A stretch of 64,000 nt of DNA from Taudactylus pleione (lineage: Eukaryota > Chordata > Amphibia > Anura > Myobatrachidae). The stretch covers positions 1,302,001 through 1,366,000 of the forward strand of contig JAUIMM010000547.1 of the NCBI GenBank assembly GCA_031769625.1, read 5' to 3'. The notes under the pieces were generated by a model that ran no database searches, was not told the DNA's origin, and saw only the letters and a list, made by a program, of their open reading frames with translations. A program made the translations under genes and the position numbers. The first letter of the stretch is position 1. Each line of letters begins with the position of its first letter. Positions 1 through 10,764 of this stretch are shown one piece after another.

Positions 1-2
1 GC

Positions 3-263
3 CGGTTCAGGTGTCTCCATCACTCTGGTGGTGCACTCATGTACTCACCGGATATGGTTTCTCGCATTGTGGTCCTGTGTGGGATTTTACACAACATTGC
101 AATAAGGAGTCGAGTACCTATGCAGCCAGAGGAGGCCTTGCCAGAGGATGGCACCCCGGAGGAAGGTGTTGTGATGCTGTCGGGGGGGTCAGACGCGATT
201 ATGTTGTTTCACGTTTTTTTAGGTAGGCATATTTACATTTTAAAAAAAACACTTTTTGCATAA
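3..263 (+). CDS. Harbinger (HARBI1-like) transposase, C-terminal fragment
   Basis: The frame is open from base 3 and reads RFRCL, HHSGGALMYSP, then DMVSRIVVLCGILHNIA, ending at TAA 261-263. The RFRCL...GGxLxYSP...IVxxCxxLHNIA pattern is the C-terminal end of the DDE superfamily 4 transposase of PIF/Harbinger elements, just after the catalytic core. The catalytic residues would lie left of the window. An Asp/Glu/Pro-rich stretch follows, and the last ~25 residues may be intronic read-through, since GTAGGC at 222-227 could serve as a donor. Function is known of the family: cut-and-paste transposition with a 3-bp target duplication, helped by the Myb-like partner. Whether this copy is intact cannot be seen. 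Confidence 0.8.
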   Translation, partial: RFRCLHHSGGALMYSPDMVSRIVVLCGILHNIAIRSRVPMQPEEALPEDGTPEEGVVMLSGGSDAIMLFHVFLGRHIYILKKTLFA

Positions 264-922
264 TGTATTTTAATGTGTACCTTTTTCTTTTGTTTTCTTT
301 TCCTACCAACCAAATCACAACACTTTCCAAAACCTGCAAAAAAAATGGAACCCATTGGCAATACCCTGTATGTTTTTGGACAACTAACACATTTTGCATC
401 GATATCCCCCAACATCTTTAGTTAATTTGCCTTTTGTTTTAGTAATTTGTATGTTTCCCATTCAAAAATCTGTTTGTTTTTTACTATAGTTGTTAATGTT
501 TGACTACGCCAGATGTTTTATTTGCCCAAACCATGAGGACATTTGTTATGTGTGAATCTGTTATGCAATTATTTTTACCAGTAAAAGCCTGTTGGCAACA
601 TGTTTCTTATTTGATAAATGTTTTCAATTAAATACAAATGTTGATTTTTTTTTTTTTTAAAAGATAGCCATTTAGAGGTGGATAATGTATGCCAACCCAT
701 AATTAAAAAATATACAACATTACTGCAAATGTTCTTAAGGTTTACTAATACATTTTTTAAGTTCTTACATTATGGAAAGGCACCCACCTTTGTTCACAAA
801 TTTGGTTACATGCAGAATTACACCCTTTAATGTGTGGCAAAAAAGAGGACAAATGTTTGAAATACAAAAACTTTAATTTTTTTTTTGTGTCAGAAAAATG
901 AAAAAATATGAAAACAAAAAAA

Positions 923-2515
923 CTAAACATCCTCCAAACGCCCCACTATTTGTTGGAGGCAGCAGTAGGCCTGCATTAAATATCCCGAGGTCTCTCTGAG
1001 GTCCTCCCGAATTTCCCTCAGGATGTGGGTTAGATCTGTGGAAAATAAAAAAATTTTGAGGACTAAATACTAAAATTACAAACATTTGAACATTACACAT
1101 TATTCAATGTACCAAAAAGTGTTTAAACACAATGATGTTAAGGTGTGTTTGAAAGTATCAGCCACACAACATTATTAATAGGTTTCTAATTTTATGTTGT
1201 TAAACTAATTGGAAACCCTAACTATGTGGCATAAGCCAAAAACCACTATGATGATGTTACAAATAATGGGAGGTGTATTCTTAAGTCATGATGGCCATAT
1301 CCTTAAAACACAATGCACGTATTCACTTCTAGAATGTTGTGGATAAACCTAAAATACAATGTGTTTGTTTGCTATGGAAAACATCACTTTGCCTAAGTAC
1401 ATTAGTACATTTTAAACACAGTGTACACAACATCAACAAGGATAGTCTGGTTCCTAGCACCTTGCCAAGTTTGGTGACATGTTTTTTTACATTGTAAAAT
1501 ACTAATCCGAATGTAATCATTATTTCCTAAAAATACAAAACATTTTTAATAAACTACTAAACCTATATTTTTTGGGTCCACAATAAAAAAAAGGCCCAGC
1601 CACAAAACCTAAGGTCGTAATTCTGAAAAATAGCATTACTGCGCAATGATTTGGAACCCCATACAGAAAATTTTTTAAGGAAATAAAAAAGGTCATAAAT
1701 TTGTACAAAAACATGGATAACAACAACACCCAAATATAAAAAAAATTATAAAAAAACATACCCTCAGAGTGCTCGGACACAGCAACAGATGTGGGTGGAG
1801 ATCCTTCCGGTGAAGGAGAATATTCGGGAGTGGGGGGAATGGTTGAAGGGGAAATGGGGCAGGAAAGATCCAAGGGAGGGGAGATTTGAGACATTTGGGA
1901 TGGGTGGACAGGGGAGGGAGGAATACTTGGATAGGATTGGAAGAGGGAGGGAGGGTTACTGGGGGAGTATGGTGGTGGGGAGGGAGGGCTGGGTTGAGGA
2001 GATGCAGGTGAGGGCTGCAAGTTTACAACAGCATGTCTTTGCATTCTGCGTGCCCTTCTCTATCTCCGCTGTGCTTCTAAAATGTAAACATAAAATTAAA
2101 AAAAAAAATTCGTTTAGAATTTTGGCTACACAATACAAGTACACTTTACACATTCTGGACAATAGGGACAACATACAGGAGGGTTTTTTAACATTGACTA
2201 AAATAATTGGCAAAGGAACATACATTTTTAACAGTCCACTAATTATTACTTTAAAACAAACGCATACTTACGTCTGCATATTTGCGCCCGCAAATTCATG
2301 AGGAGCGCAGGCGACCGGCGGCGCAGGTCCGACCAGCGCCTCTCTAATTGTGCAATATTGCGCCTGTACCCCGCTGATCGGAGGGCTCGCCTCACCTCCG
2401 CATAGGCTGCCCGCTTTATGCGGTTGGAAATGGGCGGCACAGCGTGGGTAATCCGCTTGTCCAGGATGTTTACCAGGACAAGCAACTCTCTCCTGGTAAA
2501 GGCTGCGGCTCTCAT
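923..2515 (-). pseudogene. Harbinger Myb-like (trihelix/SANT) protein gene, three exons, one stop
   Basis: Three minus-strand exons join in phase: 2272-2515 (donor GTAAGT), 1762-2076 (acceptor TTTTAG, donor GTATGT) and 923-1035 (acceptor CCACAG). Together they are 672 nt, exactly 224 codons with stop TAG at 923-925. Exon 1 begins MRAAAFTRRELLVLVNIL and holds a trihelix/Myb-like DNA-binding region ending in ERRWSDLRRR. Exon 2 is basic, then a long Pro/Ser-rich linker. Exon 3 reads LTHILREIREDLRE onward, a predicted coiled coil, ending GRLEDV. Such proteins bind Harbinger DNA and carry the transposase to the nucleus. A single in-frame TAG near the start of exon 2, inside an Arg-rich run, breaks the gene. 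An upstream in-frame ATG at 2545 would add ten residues; I chose 2515 because the conserved part starts there. Confidence 0.82.
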
Positions 2516-3287
2516 GATGGCAATGGCCGATTTTACAGAAAACATGAAATATACATGGGGTACAAAAAATATGATTGGCTAAAATATTTACACTTTCCTC
2601 AAAAAAAACACTATTGGCCAATCCTTTAATCATGTGTCCCGAAAAATAAATAATAAAAAAAAAATAAAAAGAATTTGATTGGCTACAACACGCAGTGTGC
2701 AATTGCAAACATAAGAGTGCAAATGATCCGAACGCAAAATGCACATGCATTTCTAAAGTTAACACAATTAGCAAATGTACATTCACAGTTAATAAACCTT
2801 ACTTTGTTTTTAAAATTGTGTGAAAAAAAAAAAACGGAGAAAACAACCACAAAATGAACAATAAAGTTTATTGACATATGATAAAAACTCGTTTTAAAGA
2901 ACAGCAAGAGTTAAACACTTAATTAGATAATTGACAACAAGCTAATAACAAGCTGATCGATAGTCCATGTAAACATGACATGTGACCATCAATACAACAC
3001 ATACGGCCGCAAACATCAGAACATAATTAGCATACAGCAACTGACAGCGCCTGACTACGATTGACTCGTTCGTTCGTTCAGATCAGTCGGTAGCTAGAGG
3101 AGGTGCAGTGCTAACGAAAGGGCATCACTTTGTTTACGATCACCCTGCCGTACGATCGGATTTTGCGGTCGTTGGTCGTACAACCGTGCGGCCGCAACGA
3201 CCGACTCTGAATGAGGTTCTCAATGTTTACAGTATGATACTGAACAGATCACTTTGGTATTGGTTTGGAAGGTCTTACGTTCTAGTT

Positions 3288-3306
3288 TTTATATATATAT
3301 ATATAT
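3288..3306. repeat. (TA)n microsatellite
   Basis: A short TA dinucleotide run followed by a T tract. Confidence 0.8.
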
Positions 3307-3456
3307 ATTTTTTTTTTAGAAATTTACATTCTGAATTGGTGTGCTGCAAGGTCATAAATATTGAATAGGACCACAAAATGGCTGCCTCCAATGTGTACAT
3401 ACAGTAGATGACAGGTATATTTTTACACAAAAACTAAAATCTACCATAAGTTAGAG

Positions 3457-3785
3457 CAGTGGTTCCCAAACATTGTTGAATCACGCTTTCCTAGAATATC
3501 AGCATATTTTTACAGTACCCCTAGATCAAACGTCTCATATTGAGAAATTCAGCAAAAATGATTCAGTTATGAAATGTCACCCTTATGTCACCAGTTATGT
3601 GGTGGTAGACAGGGTTGTGCTACTGTTTGTTCACAAATTTTATGAATGGCAGTCACCAGCACTGGTTTTGCCCATCACATTGACTATAAATAATTTGAAT
3701 TGGTAATGGAATACCAACCCGTGGCACCACTGCAAGTGCCCTGCGGAACCACAGGGTGCCATGGCACCAAGTTTGGGAAACACTG
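3457..3785. mobile_element. hAT-type MITE
   Basis: The ends are CAGTGGTTCCCAAAC on the left and, reversed, CAGTGTTTCCCAAAC on the right, a typical hAT terminal repeat. Flanking 8-mers AGTTAGAG and GAGTAGAG agree at five positions, so the duplication has decayed. There is no coding capacity. Confidence 0.6.
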
Positions 3786-4713
3786 GAGTAGAGTATAGGA
3801 TGTTAACATTAAATGGTGTGTTACGTAACTGGGTTTTGTTGTTCAACTTATCCACCATGGCCCCCAGAGCTGTATCATGTCTAAGAGGTCTCCTGCTGCT
3901 GCGATCTGTCCAATGATTTGATTGGCTCCAGGTTTTCTATCTCTGTCTCCTTACAAACTGGGAACTTTGCAGGAAGACTAATAACAGAAAATTGCACTGA
4001 ACGAGTTAAAAACGTGATAGCTGGAACGGCCTACACGTGTCAGTCGTCTGCTACTGTTACATCTACTGCCAGAGACTGGTGCGGCATGGACATGTGCAGG
4101 AATGGATTATAGCATTAGAATATTGATGGTTTCCTTGTTCTGATTTGCACGTTTCCACTACATTTTTAGGAAAATCATTGCTACAAAGAGTGTAAGAAAT
4201 GTTTATTTATCGTAAACAATACAAATGTACATTAATGAATAGTGGTAACACGTACATTGTAAAATATGACTTTACACTTTAAATTTGACAACATTTTTGT
4301 AGGAAAGAACAATATTATAAAAGGCATGCATACATTCATATTCCATACATAAATTGTATATACACGCACATACAAGTCATAGGCATTAAGAAGAGCCAAA
4401 ATAAATCACAAAAAAACAGCCAGCATTTCATGGTACATACAGCAAACATGAGACATGGTCACACCTGTATCTAGAGTGAGGAGATGTAGCCTTATTTAGC
4501 ACAAACCATCCTGCATTATTATAGAGTGCCAGAGCCACTGTCCCGATTTAGACTCTAAAGCTACTTTAGTTTATTTTTTGTTTGCTTTAATAAAACCAGA
4601 TTGGTGTTTTGCTCTTGATTTAGCATTTAGCTCCAGTATATTCAGTTACTGAAAACGCACTTGCAACCTATTTATAATGACCTCACAATCAGTAATCTTG
4701 GGTCTTATTACAG
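3786..4713. other. No gene seen
   Basis: AT-rich non-coding DNA. I see no gene, tRNA or clear repeat boundary in it. Confidence 0.6.
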
Positions 4714-4803
4714 CTAGCTACACACTAGATCGTTTGTCCGGGAGTTCAAGAGATAATCATTGACGACATCACATCGTTTGCAAGTCTAGTGTGTACCTAG
4801 CTT
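4714..4803. mobile_element. Very short fold-back MITE
   Basis: About 90 bp with inverted ends AGCTAGCTACACACTAGA and TCTAGTGTGTACCTAGCT. The terminal pattern resembles the other TACACAC-type MITEs in this window. Confidence 0.5.
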
Positions 4804-4805
4804 AA

Positions 4806-5139
4806 TGGTGCATACACACGTAGCGATCAGCCAGCGGTACAATATCGCTGGCTGATTGTCATGCACCCTCCCTGTTGTGCTGGATGATCGATATCGATCA
4901 TCCAGCACACCACCTACTCACCGGCGACTATAGCAATCAACAATGGGGGATTCCTATAGTAACCTGCTCGATATCAAGCAAGTTGACCGGCATGCACGGC
5001 CGATGGATTATATCGCTATTGTCCATACATGGCTGCACATTGCTGGTCGATGGTAAGTTGGTAGGGACCATTTAAATGACCGATTTGAAAGATAACGATA
5101 TCATTCAAATTGATCTTTTAAATCTCTACGTGTGTATGC
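4806..5139. mobile_element. MITE with GGTGCATACACACG-type ends
   Basis: Left end GGTGCATACACACGTAG and right end CTACGTGTGTATGCAC are inverted. The inside holds palindromic GATCGATATCGATC-type blocks. A relative lies at 8778-9094. Confidence 0.6.
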
Positions 5140-5247
5140 ACAATAAGAGTTACAGTATATCTAGCTAGAATGTAAAACGTGCAGTTTCGCATCTTGGCAG
5201 AACCATGTAACACTGCAGATGCTGCAAATATAAAATATGCGGACAGA

Positions 5248-5846
5248 GGGCCTGATTCAGAGCCGCTCGTAAGCGGCCGCTCATTCGCTCCGAGCGATGT
5301 TCGCACAACTGCGCATGCGTATGGGTTGTAATACGCATGCGCGAACCAGTCATTGCGGTCGGAAATTGTGTGCTCGCAAAATAACAAATGCCTGCTAATT
5401 TGAGTGACAGAATGAGGCGTTTGTGGGTGGTAACAGGGGAAGGTGCTTGAAAACGGGGAGTGGAGATCCGAACGCAGGCGTGCCAAACGGTCAAAACGTG
5501 CGTTTTAAGGGTGTGAATAATTAACAAAGCAGCGTCATCGACCACGTCACTTGGTTGTCTTTTAGCCTGAACTGCTCGCATGATTGCGGTAGGAAAATCC
5601 TACCACAAGCACTTCGAGCAGTTCAAACGCCTTTCGATGTACTCGATTAATCTAATAAATAGCGGATATGACGTAGGATGCGAGCGGCCAGGGGGCGTTT
5701 TTTAAAAAATAGCGAGCGCATGTTTCGTTAGCTCGTACAGACATAGAGGCGTCAGCAGACCGCAAAGAGCGAGCGCTCTATTTAAATATCTGGCCCCTTT
5801 TTCTGAACGAGCGAGCGCAAATAGCGTCCGGCTCTGAATCAGGCCC
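5248..5846. mobile_element. Harbinger-type MITE, subfamily A
   Basis: It is 599 bp, bounded by GGGCCTGATTCAGAGCCG and CGGCTCTGAATCAGGCCC. The flanking 3-mers are AGA and TGA. The body is rich in GCGAGCG and GCATGCG blocks. An equally long copy, mostly in the opposite orientation, lies at 35137-35735. Confidence 0.75.
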
Positions 5847-6058
5847 TGAGTGTTGGGAAGGGGTGATTCCTACATTAGTTCAAAACTTCAGAGCTGCTCA
5901 GTACTGCGGGCTACATGCACAAGCAGGCAGTGTTTTCCTTGCTTTTCTATTCCTTGCATCACAAGAACATGGCAAATAGCCCCTAACTATTAAGAGTCCA
6001 AATTGTGAGAAACATTGACCAATGGTGCAGCTGGCTGTCTAAAAGATGTTACCTACAC

Positions 6059-6892
6059 CAGGGGCGTTTTAAGAGAGATGGGGGCCCGTGTGCAGGCTCA
6101 GGGCCTAATTCAGGGCCGCTCGCAAAAAGCAAGCGCTTGCTCTGAATCAGGGCGGCCGCTTAAAAACCTGCCTCCTGGTTGCTTGCTAAGCTGTGGGTGA
6201 CCACCCACAGCTTTTGCGAGCGGCCAGGTGATGGTCGCGAGCCACGGGCTTGCGACAAGACCCTTGTGGTAGGGTCTTGTCTGCCGCAAGCCTCAGTGTT
6301 TTCCTGCTCAGTAGTGAGCAGGAAGCTCACTACTGACATCACTGATGATGTCAGTAGGGCCGCCCACAAACGGCAGGCGTTCCTTCGGGAACGCCTCCGT
6401 TTGTACAGTCACCCCATCTACAAAACGGGGCGAGCTGTCGATCAACATCGACAGCCACCCCATTTGTAGTGAGCCCCGGAGCGAGTGAATTTCTCACTCA
6501 CTACGGGGCTTGCGCAATGCCCAACCATCGACCCGCTTGCGAGCGGGTCTGAATCAGGCCCTCAGTGTGGGCCCCCTCCTCTCTCTAGTGGTGCCACGGC
6601 GGGTGGTGCAGCAGTAGATTCTGGCTTAGTGTCAAAAACTACTGCGCATGCCCAGGTCTCTGGAAAAATGGCGCCAGCACCGTTTTTCAGAGGACAGCAG
6701 TACTGCACATGCGAGAGTCACCGGGAAAATGGCCGCCACCATTTTCCCAGTGACTTTTGCTGCTCTGCAGCGCCAGCCAATGGACAGGTAAATATAAAGA
6801 GTTTATGGTTGCAGAGTGTGCAGTGTGGGCCCCCCTGGACCCAGGGGCCCATGTGGACCGCACACCCTGCACCCATTATAATTACGCCGCTG
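6059..6892. mobile_element. hAT element carrying a nested MITE
   Basis: Ends CAGGGGCGTTTTAAGAGAG and (reversed) CAGCGGCGTAATTATAAT are flanked by ACCTACAC and ACCTACAG, a 7/8 match of an 8-bp target duplication. The Harbinger-type MITE at 6101-6561 lies inside. There is no transposase, so it is non-autonomous. Confidence 0.75.
6101..6561. mobile_element. Harbinger-type MITE, subfamily B
   Basis: It is bounded by GGGCCTAATTCAGGGCCG and CTGAATCAGGCCC, with a perfect TCA duplication at 6098-6100 and 6562-6564. Internal inverted blocks (for example ACTGACATCACTGATGATGTCAGT) predict a strong fold-back. It shares its body with the copy at 44766-45199. Confidence 0.8.
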
Positions 6893-8256
6893 ACCTACAG
6901 CCAATATTAATGAGTGGTCAATGGAAAATGAGCTTTCTCTATAGATTACACACATTGACGTAGAGTTTCTTTTCCTTTACCTATTTAGTAGAAAAAAAAC
7001 AATGTTTAAAAACAATGTTTATTACCAGTGGCATATTGTGTTTAGTATCACAGTGGTACTAATGAATATCCCGTTGGTATGTAACATTACTTACCTCTCC
7101 GGCGAGGTTCAAAGATGCCCCCCTCCTTGGCAGCATTCTCCCTGCTGACTGGCTAGCAGCGACGGCCAGTCTGCACATGCGCATTACACTTTCACCTGGC
7201 GGGGACTCGCCAATGCCTGGAAAGCTCAGTTGAAGCTGGAAAGGATATTGTTGAGTCCCCTTTACCGGCAATGGGGAACGTATCACTTTCACCATCTATA
7301 GATGGTAAGCAGTACAGTGACAGTGATAAGCTAAGTTTACGGCTGTTTGTTAAATACTGAAAGAAGGACGTAACCCCTTTAGCGAGTGTTAAATGTAATA
7401 TGTTTCGTTAAATGGAGCCCCAGATATCTACCCTGAAGGCTATGTCGTCTTTATGCTACTATGAGATGGCATGGTCACTAATGATGCAGGCATTGACAGC
7501 AGTCCCATATAGCTAACAAAATGGCAATTTATGAAAACAATTCGGTAGAGGCCAGCTTTTCCTGGTAGTAGGAGATGCCATGCTACGCAATTGGAACAGA
7601 CTGACAGAGCAGCCCCTGACAGGTAGTTCAATAGCTACAGTGACATAAACCCAGACACCCAGAGGGATTTGGGACACCCACTGGCACAGGGGGATTAAGC
7701 ACCAAACCCACACACAATTACGTTTAGGAGATCTGGAAAACCTTGCCTAAAGCGGCACACAGGAATAAGCCTTAGGAATTAATAAAACTTGCTGCATACT
7801 AGTTATTATTTATTATATATTATTAACTATTTCAAATACTTTGTAGTGCATGTTTGAAATAATGATTTAATTTACTAAGATATACCATACTTTTAATTAT
7901 TGTTTACTTTTACCCAATTTATTTTATATTTATTTTAGGTTGAGAGGCAACTGCTTGACATGTAGTATAATCGTCCACTACCTAAATTATATAGTGACAT
8001 ATACGACTGCAAATAATTGTGTGGGGATTCAGAATTCATCTGCTGGTCAGTATAGGCCGGATACTGCTGATAAATCTTCATTTGTATTGCAGATACAGGC
8101 AATTTACTAACCTCCTAGTACTGGTAATGCATACCTTATTGATGCTCCAGCAAATCTGCAAAGCACAAAATGGCACAACTTTCTTTAGCAAACTATTTTA
8201 TTCATGAGCAGTATTTTATATACTTGTTATTTGCCAACTCCCGAAATAATTGTTAT
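6893..8256. other. No gene seen; dispersed repeat traces
   Basis: Non-coding. The piece near 7330-7430 (with TTAGCGAGTG and GTTAAATGGAGCCCC) has a relative at about 36430-36510, so it is a repeat remnant. The stretch 7790-7990 is very AT-rich. Confidence 0.5.
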
Positions 8257-8543
8257 GGAGCATACACACGGTCAGATTTGTCAGTTGAACGATTTGAACG
8301 ATTTTACCAAAGTTTTGAACGATTGAACGATTTTTGACTGCATTAAAATGAATGGAATCGTCCAAGTCTAACTGCAAACACATCAGATGTCAGATATCGT
8401 TATCTGACCATCGGGAACGCGCATCGTTCATCGTCCAGGCATGTCAGATATGTCAGATTTTACTTCAGAACGTGTGAACTTTGCGCACAAAAATGCTTAT
8501 CGTGCAGTCCTATTGTCGAAGTTTTTGAATGTGTGAATCCTCC
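8257..8543. mobile_element. MITE with GGAGCATACACAC ends
   Basis: Left GGAGCATACACAC and right (reversed) GGAGGATTCACAC form imperfect inverted ends. The body has repeated GAACGATT blocks. Confidence 0.45.
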
Positions 8544-8777
8544 ATAGACAAACACCAGCGAAAAGTTTTCATCATCTCAGCGCAGGTGGAAAGTTGTGCA
8601 AAATCACTATTTTTGGCCCAAAATGTGTTCAGAACCCCTAGGACACCCCCTCTAATGGAAAATTAGGCAAAAATTATTTTTAAAATAGCCAATAAAGACA
8701 TGTCATTTTAGGGGTGACAAAATGAAAAGCACTGGAAAAGCACTCTAAGCCCTATTCACACTTCCTGCCATCCTAAT

Positions 8778-9094
8778 GGTGCATAAACACGGGTTGATTG
8801 TCAACAATAATGATATAGTTGAATGATCTACCGGGTGTGCTTGATGATCGATATCGATCATCCAGCACACCACCAACTCCCCAACGACGGCCCTATAGTA
8901 ACCTGGTCGATATCGACCAGGCTGGCCTGCATGCATGGTCGATGGACGATATCTTTATCGTCTATACGTGTCCACGCATCGCATGTCGTTGGTGGGTTGG
9001 AGGCACCGAAAAATGCATGATATGAATGATAACGATATGATCGATATCGTTATCGTTCATATCGTGCATTTTATTTGTACCATGTGTACGCACC
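8778..9094. mobile_element. MITE with GGTGCATAAACACG ends
   Basis: It has inverted ends GGTGCATAAACACG and CATGTGTACGCACC, and contains GATCGATATCGATC palindromes shared with the copy at 4806-5139. Confidence 0.55.
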
Positions 9095-10125
9095 TTACGG
9101 GTATTGCACACTGATGCACAGTTGTAAAACACATTCAGGAGAAAAAACTAAAATGGTTACGTTTTCTTCTGGGCTCTAGAACGGTGTCAGGCCACAATTG
9201 AAGTATACATTTTTGGGTTCCCTATTATTCTGGAGAATTAGCTGGCTACATTTTGGAAAATATCTGAAGATGTAATAATAGCCTAAATGTAGCTTTGGGA
9301 AGAATCACATTTTCCTATAGAAAGCACATACTGTACAAATATACTTAGTACAACACTGACATAGGAGATTATATAGTAATATAATTTACCCTCCGCTGGA
9401 AGTAACACTACTGCACTGACAGATCTGTCCTCTGTGTGAGAGTAACAAGGCAATGCCTGGGTGTATAATTCTGCACTAGGTGACTAATGGGGTGAGGTGT
9501 TGTCCGATGATTGTAATTGCAGCATCATCTTTATGAAGGATACTTTCTTAAACTGACTACAGGCTAAGAATCAGATATTTATCCTGGTCATGGATCAATT
9601 GACTGGAAATGTAACCACACATACTGTAGGACTTGTGAACAAATACTTTAAAAGGCAATGCAAGTATCAACAGAGCTGACATGAGGTAGAATAAAATATC
9701 TCGAGAGACTTATTAACTATCCTCCATTTTCATATGATGAATCATCCATGTTTCCAATTAGGGGCTGGAAATACATTGGCAACAGGCTGCAAATGGTCCA
9801 AACTTTTATCATATTAAAATGAGTCGCTCAACTGTGGTATAGAGCACAAACATATCTCGTCTCTCTCGCTGCAATGTACTGATTCCCATGATCCTTTCTC
9901 CCCTTCTTTCCCTGCCATGAACTCCTATTTATCACTTTAACCATTATTTTATGCTGCCTGTTCTGAGTTGGATCCAGCCAGTGAACAGCACTGTGACATC
10001 ACAGAACAAGATGGCTGAAAATCATCAATTCCACACATCCGATTTTTTTCAAAATTAGTACGAAGTGATAGTAATAAAAAAAAAAGAAAATATATATGTT
10101 CGTAAACAATGAGTTCTCTGCTTCC
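9095..10125. other. MGST2 3' UTR and downstream DNA
   Basis: This stretch lies downstream of the MGST2 stop codon on the minus strand. The start of the 3' UTR must be here, but I cannot place its end. No other gene is seen. Confidence 0.5.
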
Positions 10126-10264
10126 TTATCCCAGTACTCTGTGACGTATGCTATTCAAAGGATTTACATGCAGGTATTTGTCTAAGAGGCTGTTAGTGAC
10201 TCCAGTCACAGATATGACCAGTAGCAGAATCAATGCCATCTTGCTCACAGCAAATCCCTTCATC
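10126..10264 (-). CDS. MGST2: MGST2 exon 5, C-terminus and stop
   Basis: The terminal coding exon follows acceptor TTCTCTCTAG. Its first base G completes the Arg codon from exon 4. It then encodes MKGFAVSKMALILLLVISVT, GVTNSLLDKYLHVNPLNSIR and HRVLG before TAA (10126-10128). This is helix 4 and the short C-terminal tail; the NSLLDKYL segment matches the NSFLDEYL type of MGST2. Seen alone, the segment resembles a signal peptide, but the upstream splice acceptor and the phase show it is a last exon. The 3' UTR continues towards lower coordinates. I found no canonical AATAAA or ATTAAA on the minus strand within about 1 kb; only variant hexamers such as CATAAA near 9950 were seen. Confidence 0.94.
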
Positions 10265-10589
10265 CTAGAGAGAATGATGAAACAAGTGTTAGCTCCGTGT
10301 AACACACAGCTTTTTATTGGATACACATATTATATTGCTAAATATTGGGAAATCACACATTATTTGGTTCCATTTATACCTCATAATCATACCTCCCAGC
10401 ATTTACTAAAACTACACAGCCACACATCCTATAGGATGCCACAAAGGATCATGGCCACGTCCACAGGGAATGTTTAGTGCCTTTGAAGCGCTAGGCCATC
10501 CACAAACCTCTCCATCCCCTAAAAACACAATTGAGTTGCTTCTAGCACCAGAGGTATAGAGGGTGAAATTAAGGGTGATATGGGCCTGG

Positions 10590-10760
10590 GGCTGAAAACT
10601 ATCACATGCCTACTGTGGAGGAGTTGAGGAGGTGGGACCAGTGCCCTGTCATGGTCAGTACCATAATGTGCTTCCCTCTAACCATCTACACCAACTTGGA
10701 GATCATGGAAAACATGCACTGTTAAGGGTTCTGAGGACTGGAGTTGAGAAATACTGGGTT
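10590..10760. mobile_element. Truncated hAT-type MITE
   Basis: The right end, read in reverse, is CAGTATTTCTCAACTCCAGT, a hAT-like terminus. No matching left end is seen. Confidence 0.35.
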
Positions 10761-10764
10761 AACA

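Larger units (their letters stand above)
1..3219. mobile_element. Harbinger DNA transposon, right part
   Basis: The element enters from the left window edge. It carries a DDE transposase C-terminus on the plus strand and a spliced Myb-like gene on the minus strand, arranged tail to tail, the two-gene layout typical of PIF/Harbinger. The proposed right end is TCTGAATGAGGTTC at 3206-3219, which closely matches the terminal TCTGAATCAGGCCC of the many short MITEs in this window. The next three bases are TCA; the left end and its duplication are outside the window. Between the genes (264-922) the DNA is AT-rich and non-coding. 2546-3205 holds the presumed 5' region of the Myb-like gene and a CG-rich subterminal stretch. 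Confidence 0.75.

Noticed and set aside
1520..2044. Stand-alone 174-codon Pro-rich protein
   Set aside because: It is exon 2 of the spliced Harbinger Myb-like gene plus read-through into the intron.
10126..10326. A small secreted peptide gene with signal peptide
   Set aside because: The hydrophobic stretch is transmembrane helix 4 of MGST2; a splice acceptor stands directly before it and the phase fits exon 4.
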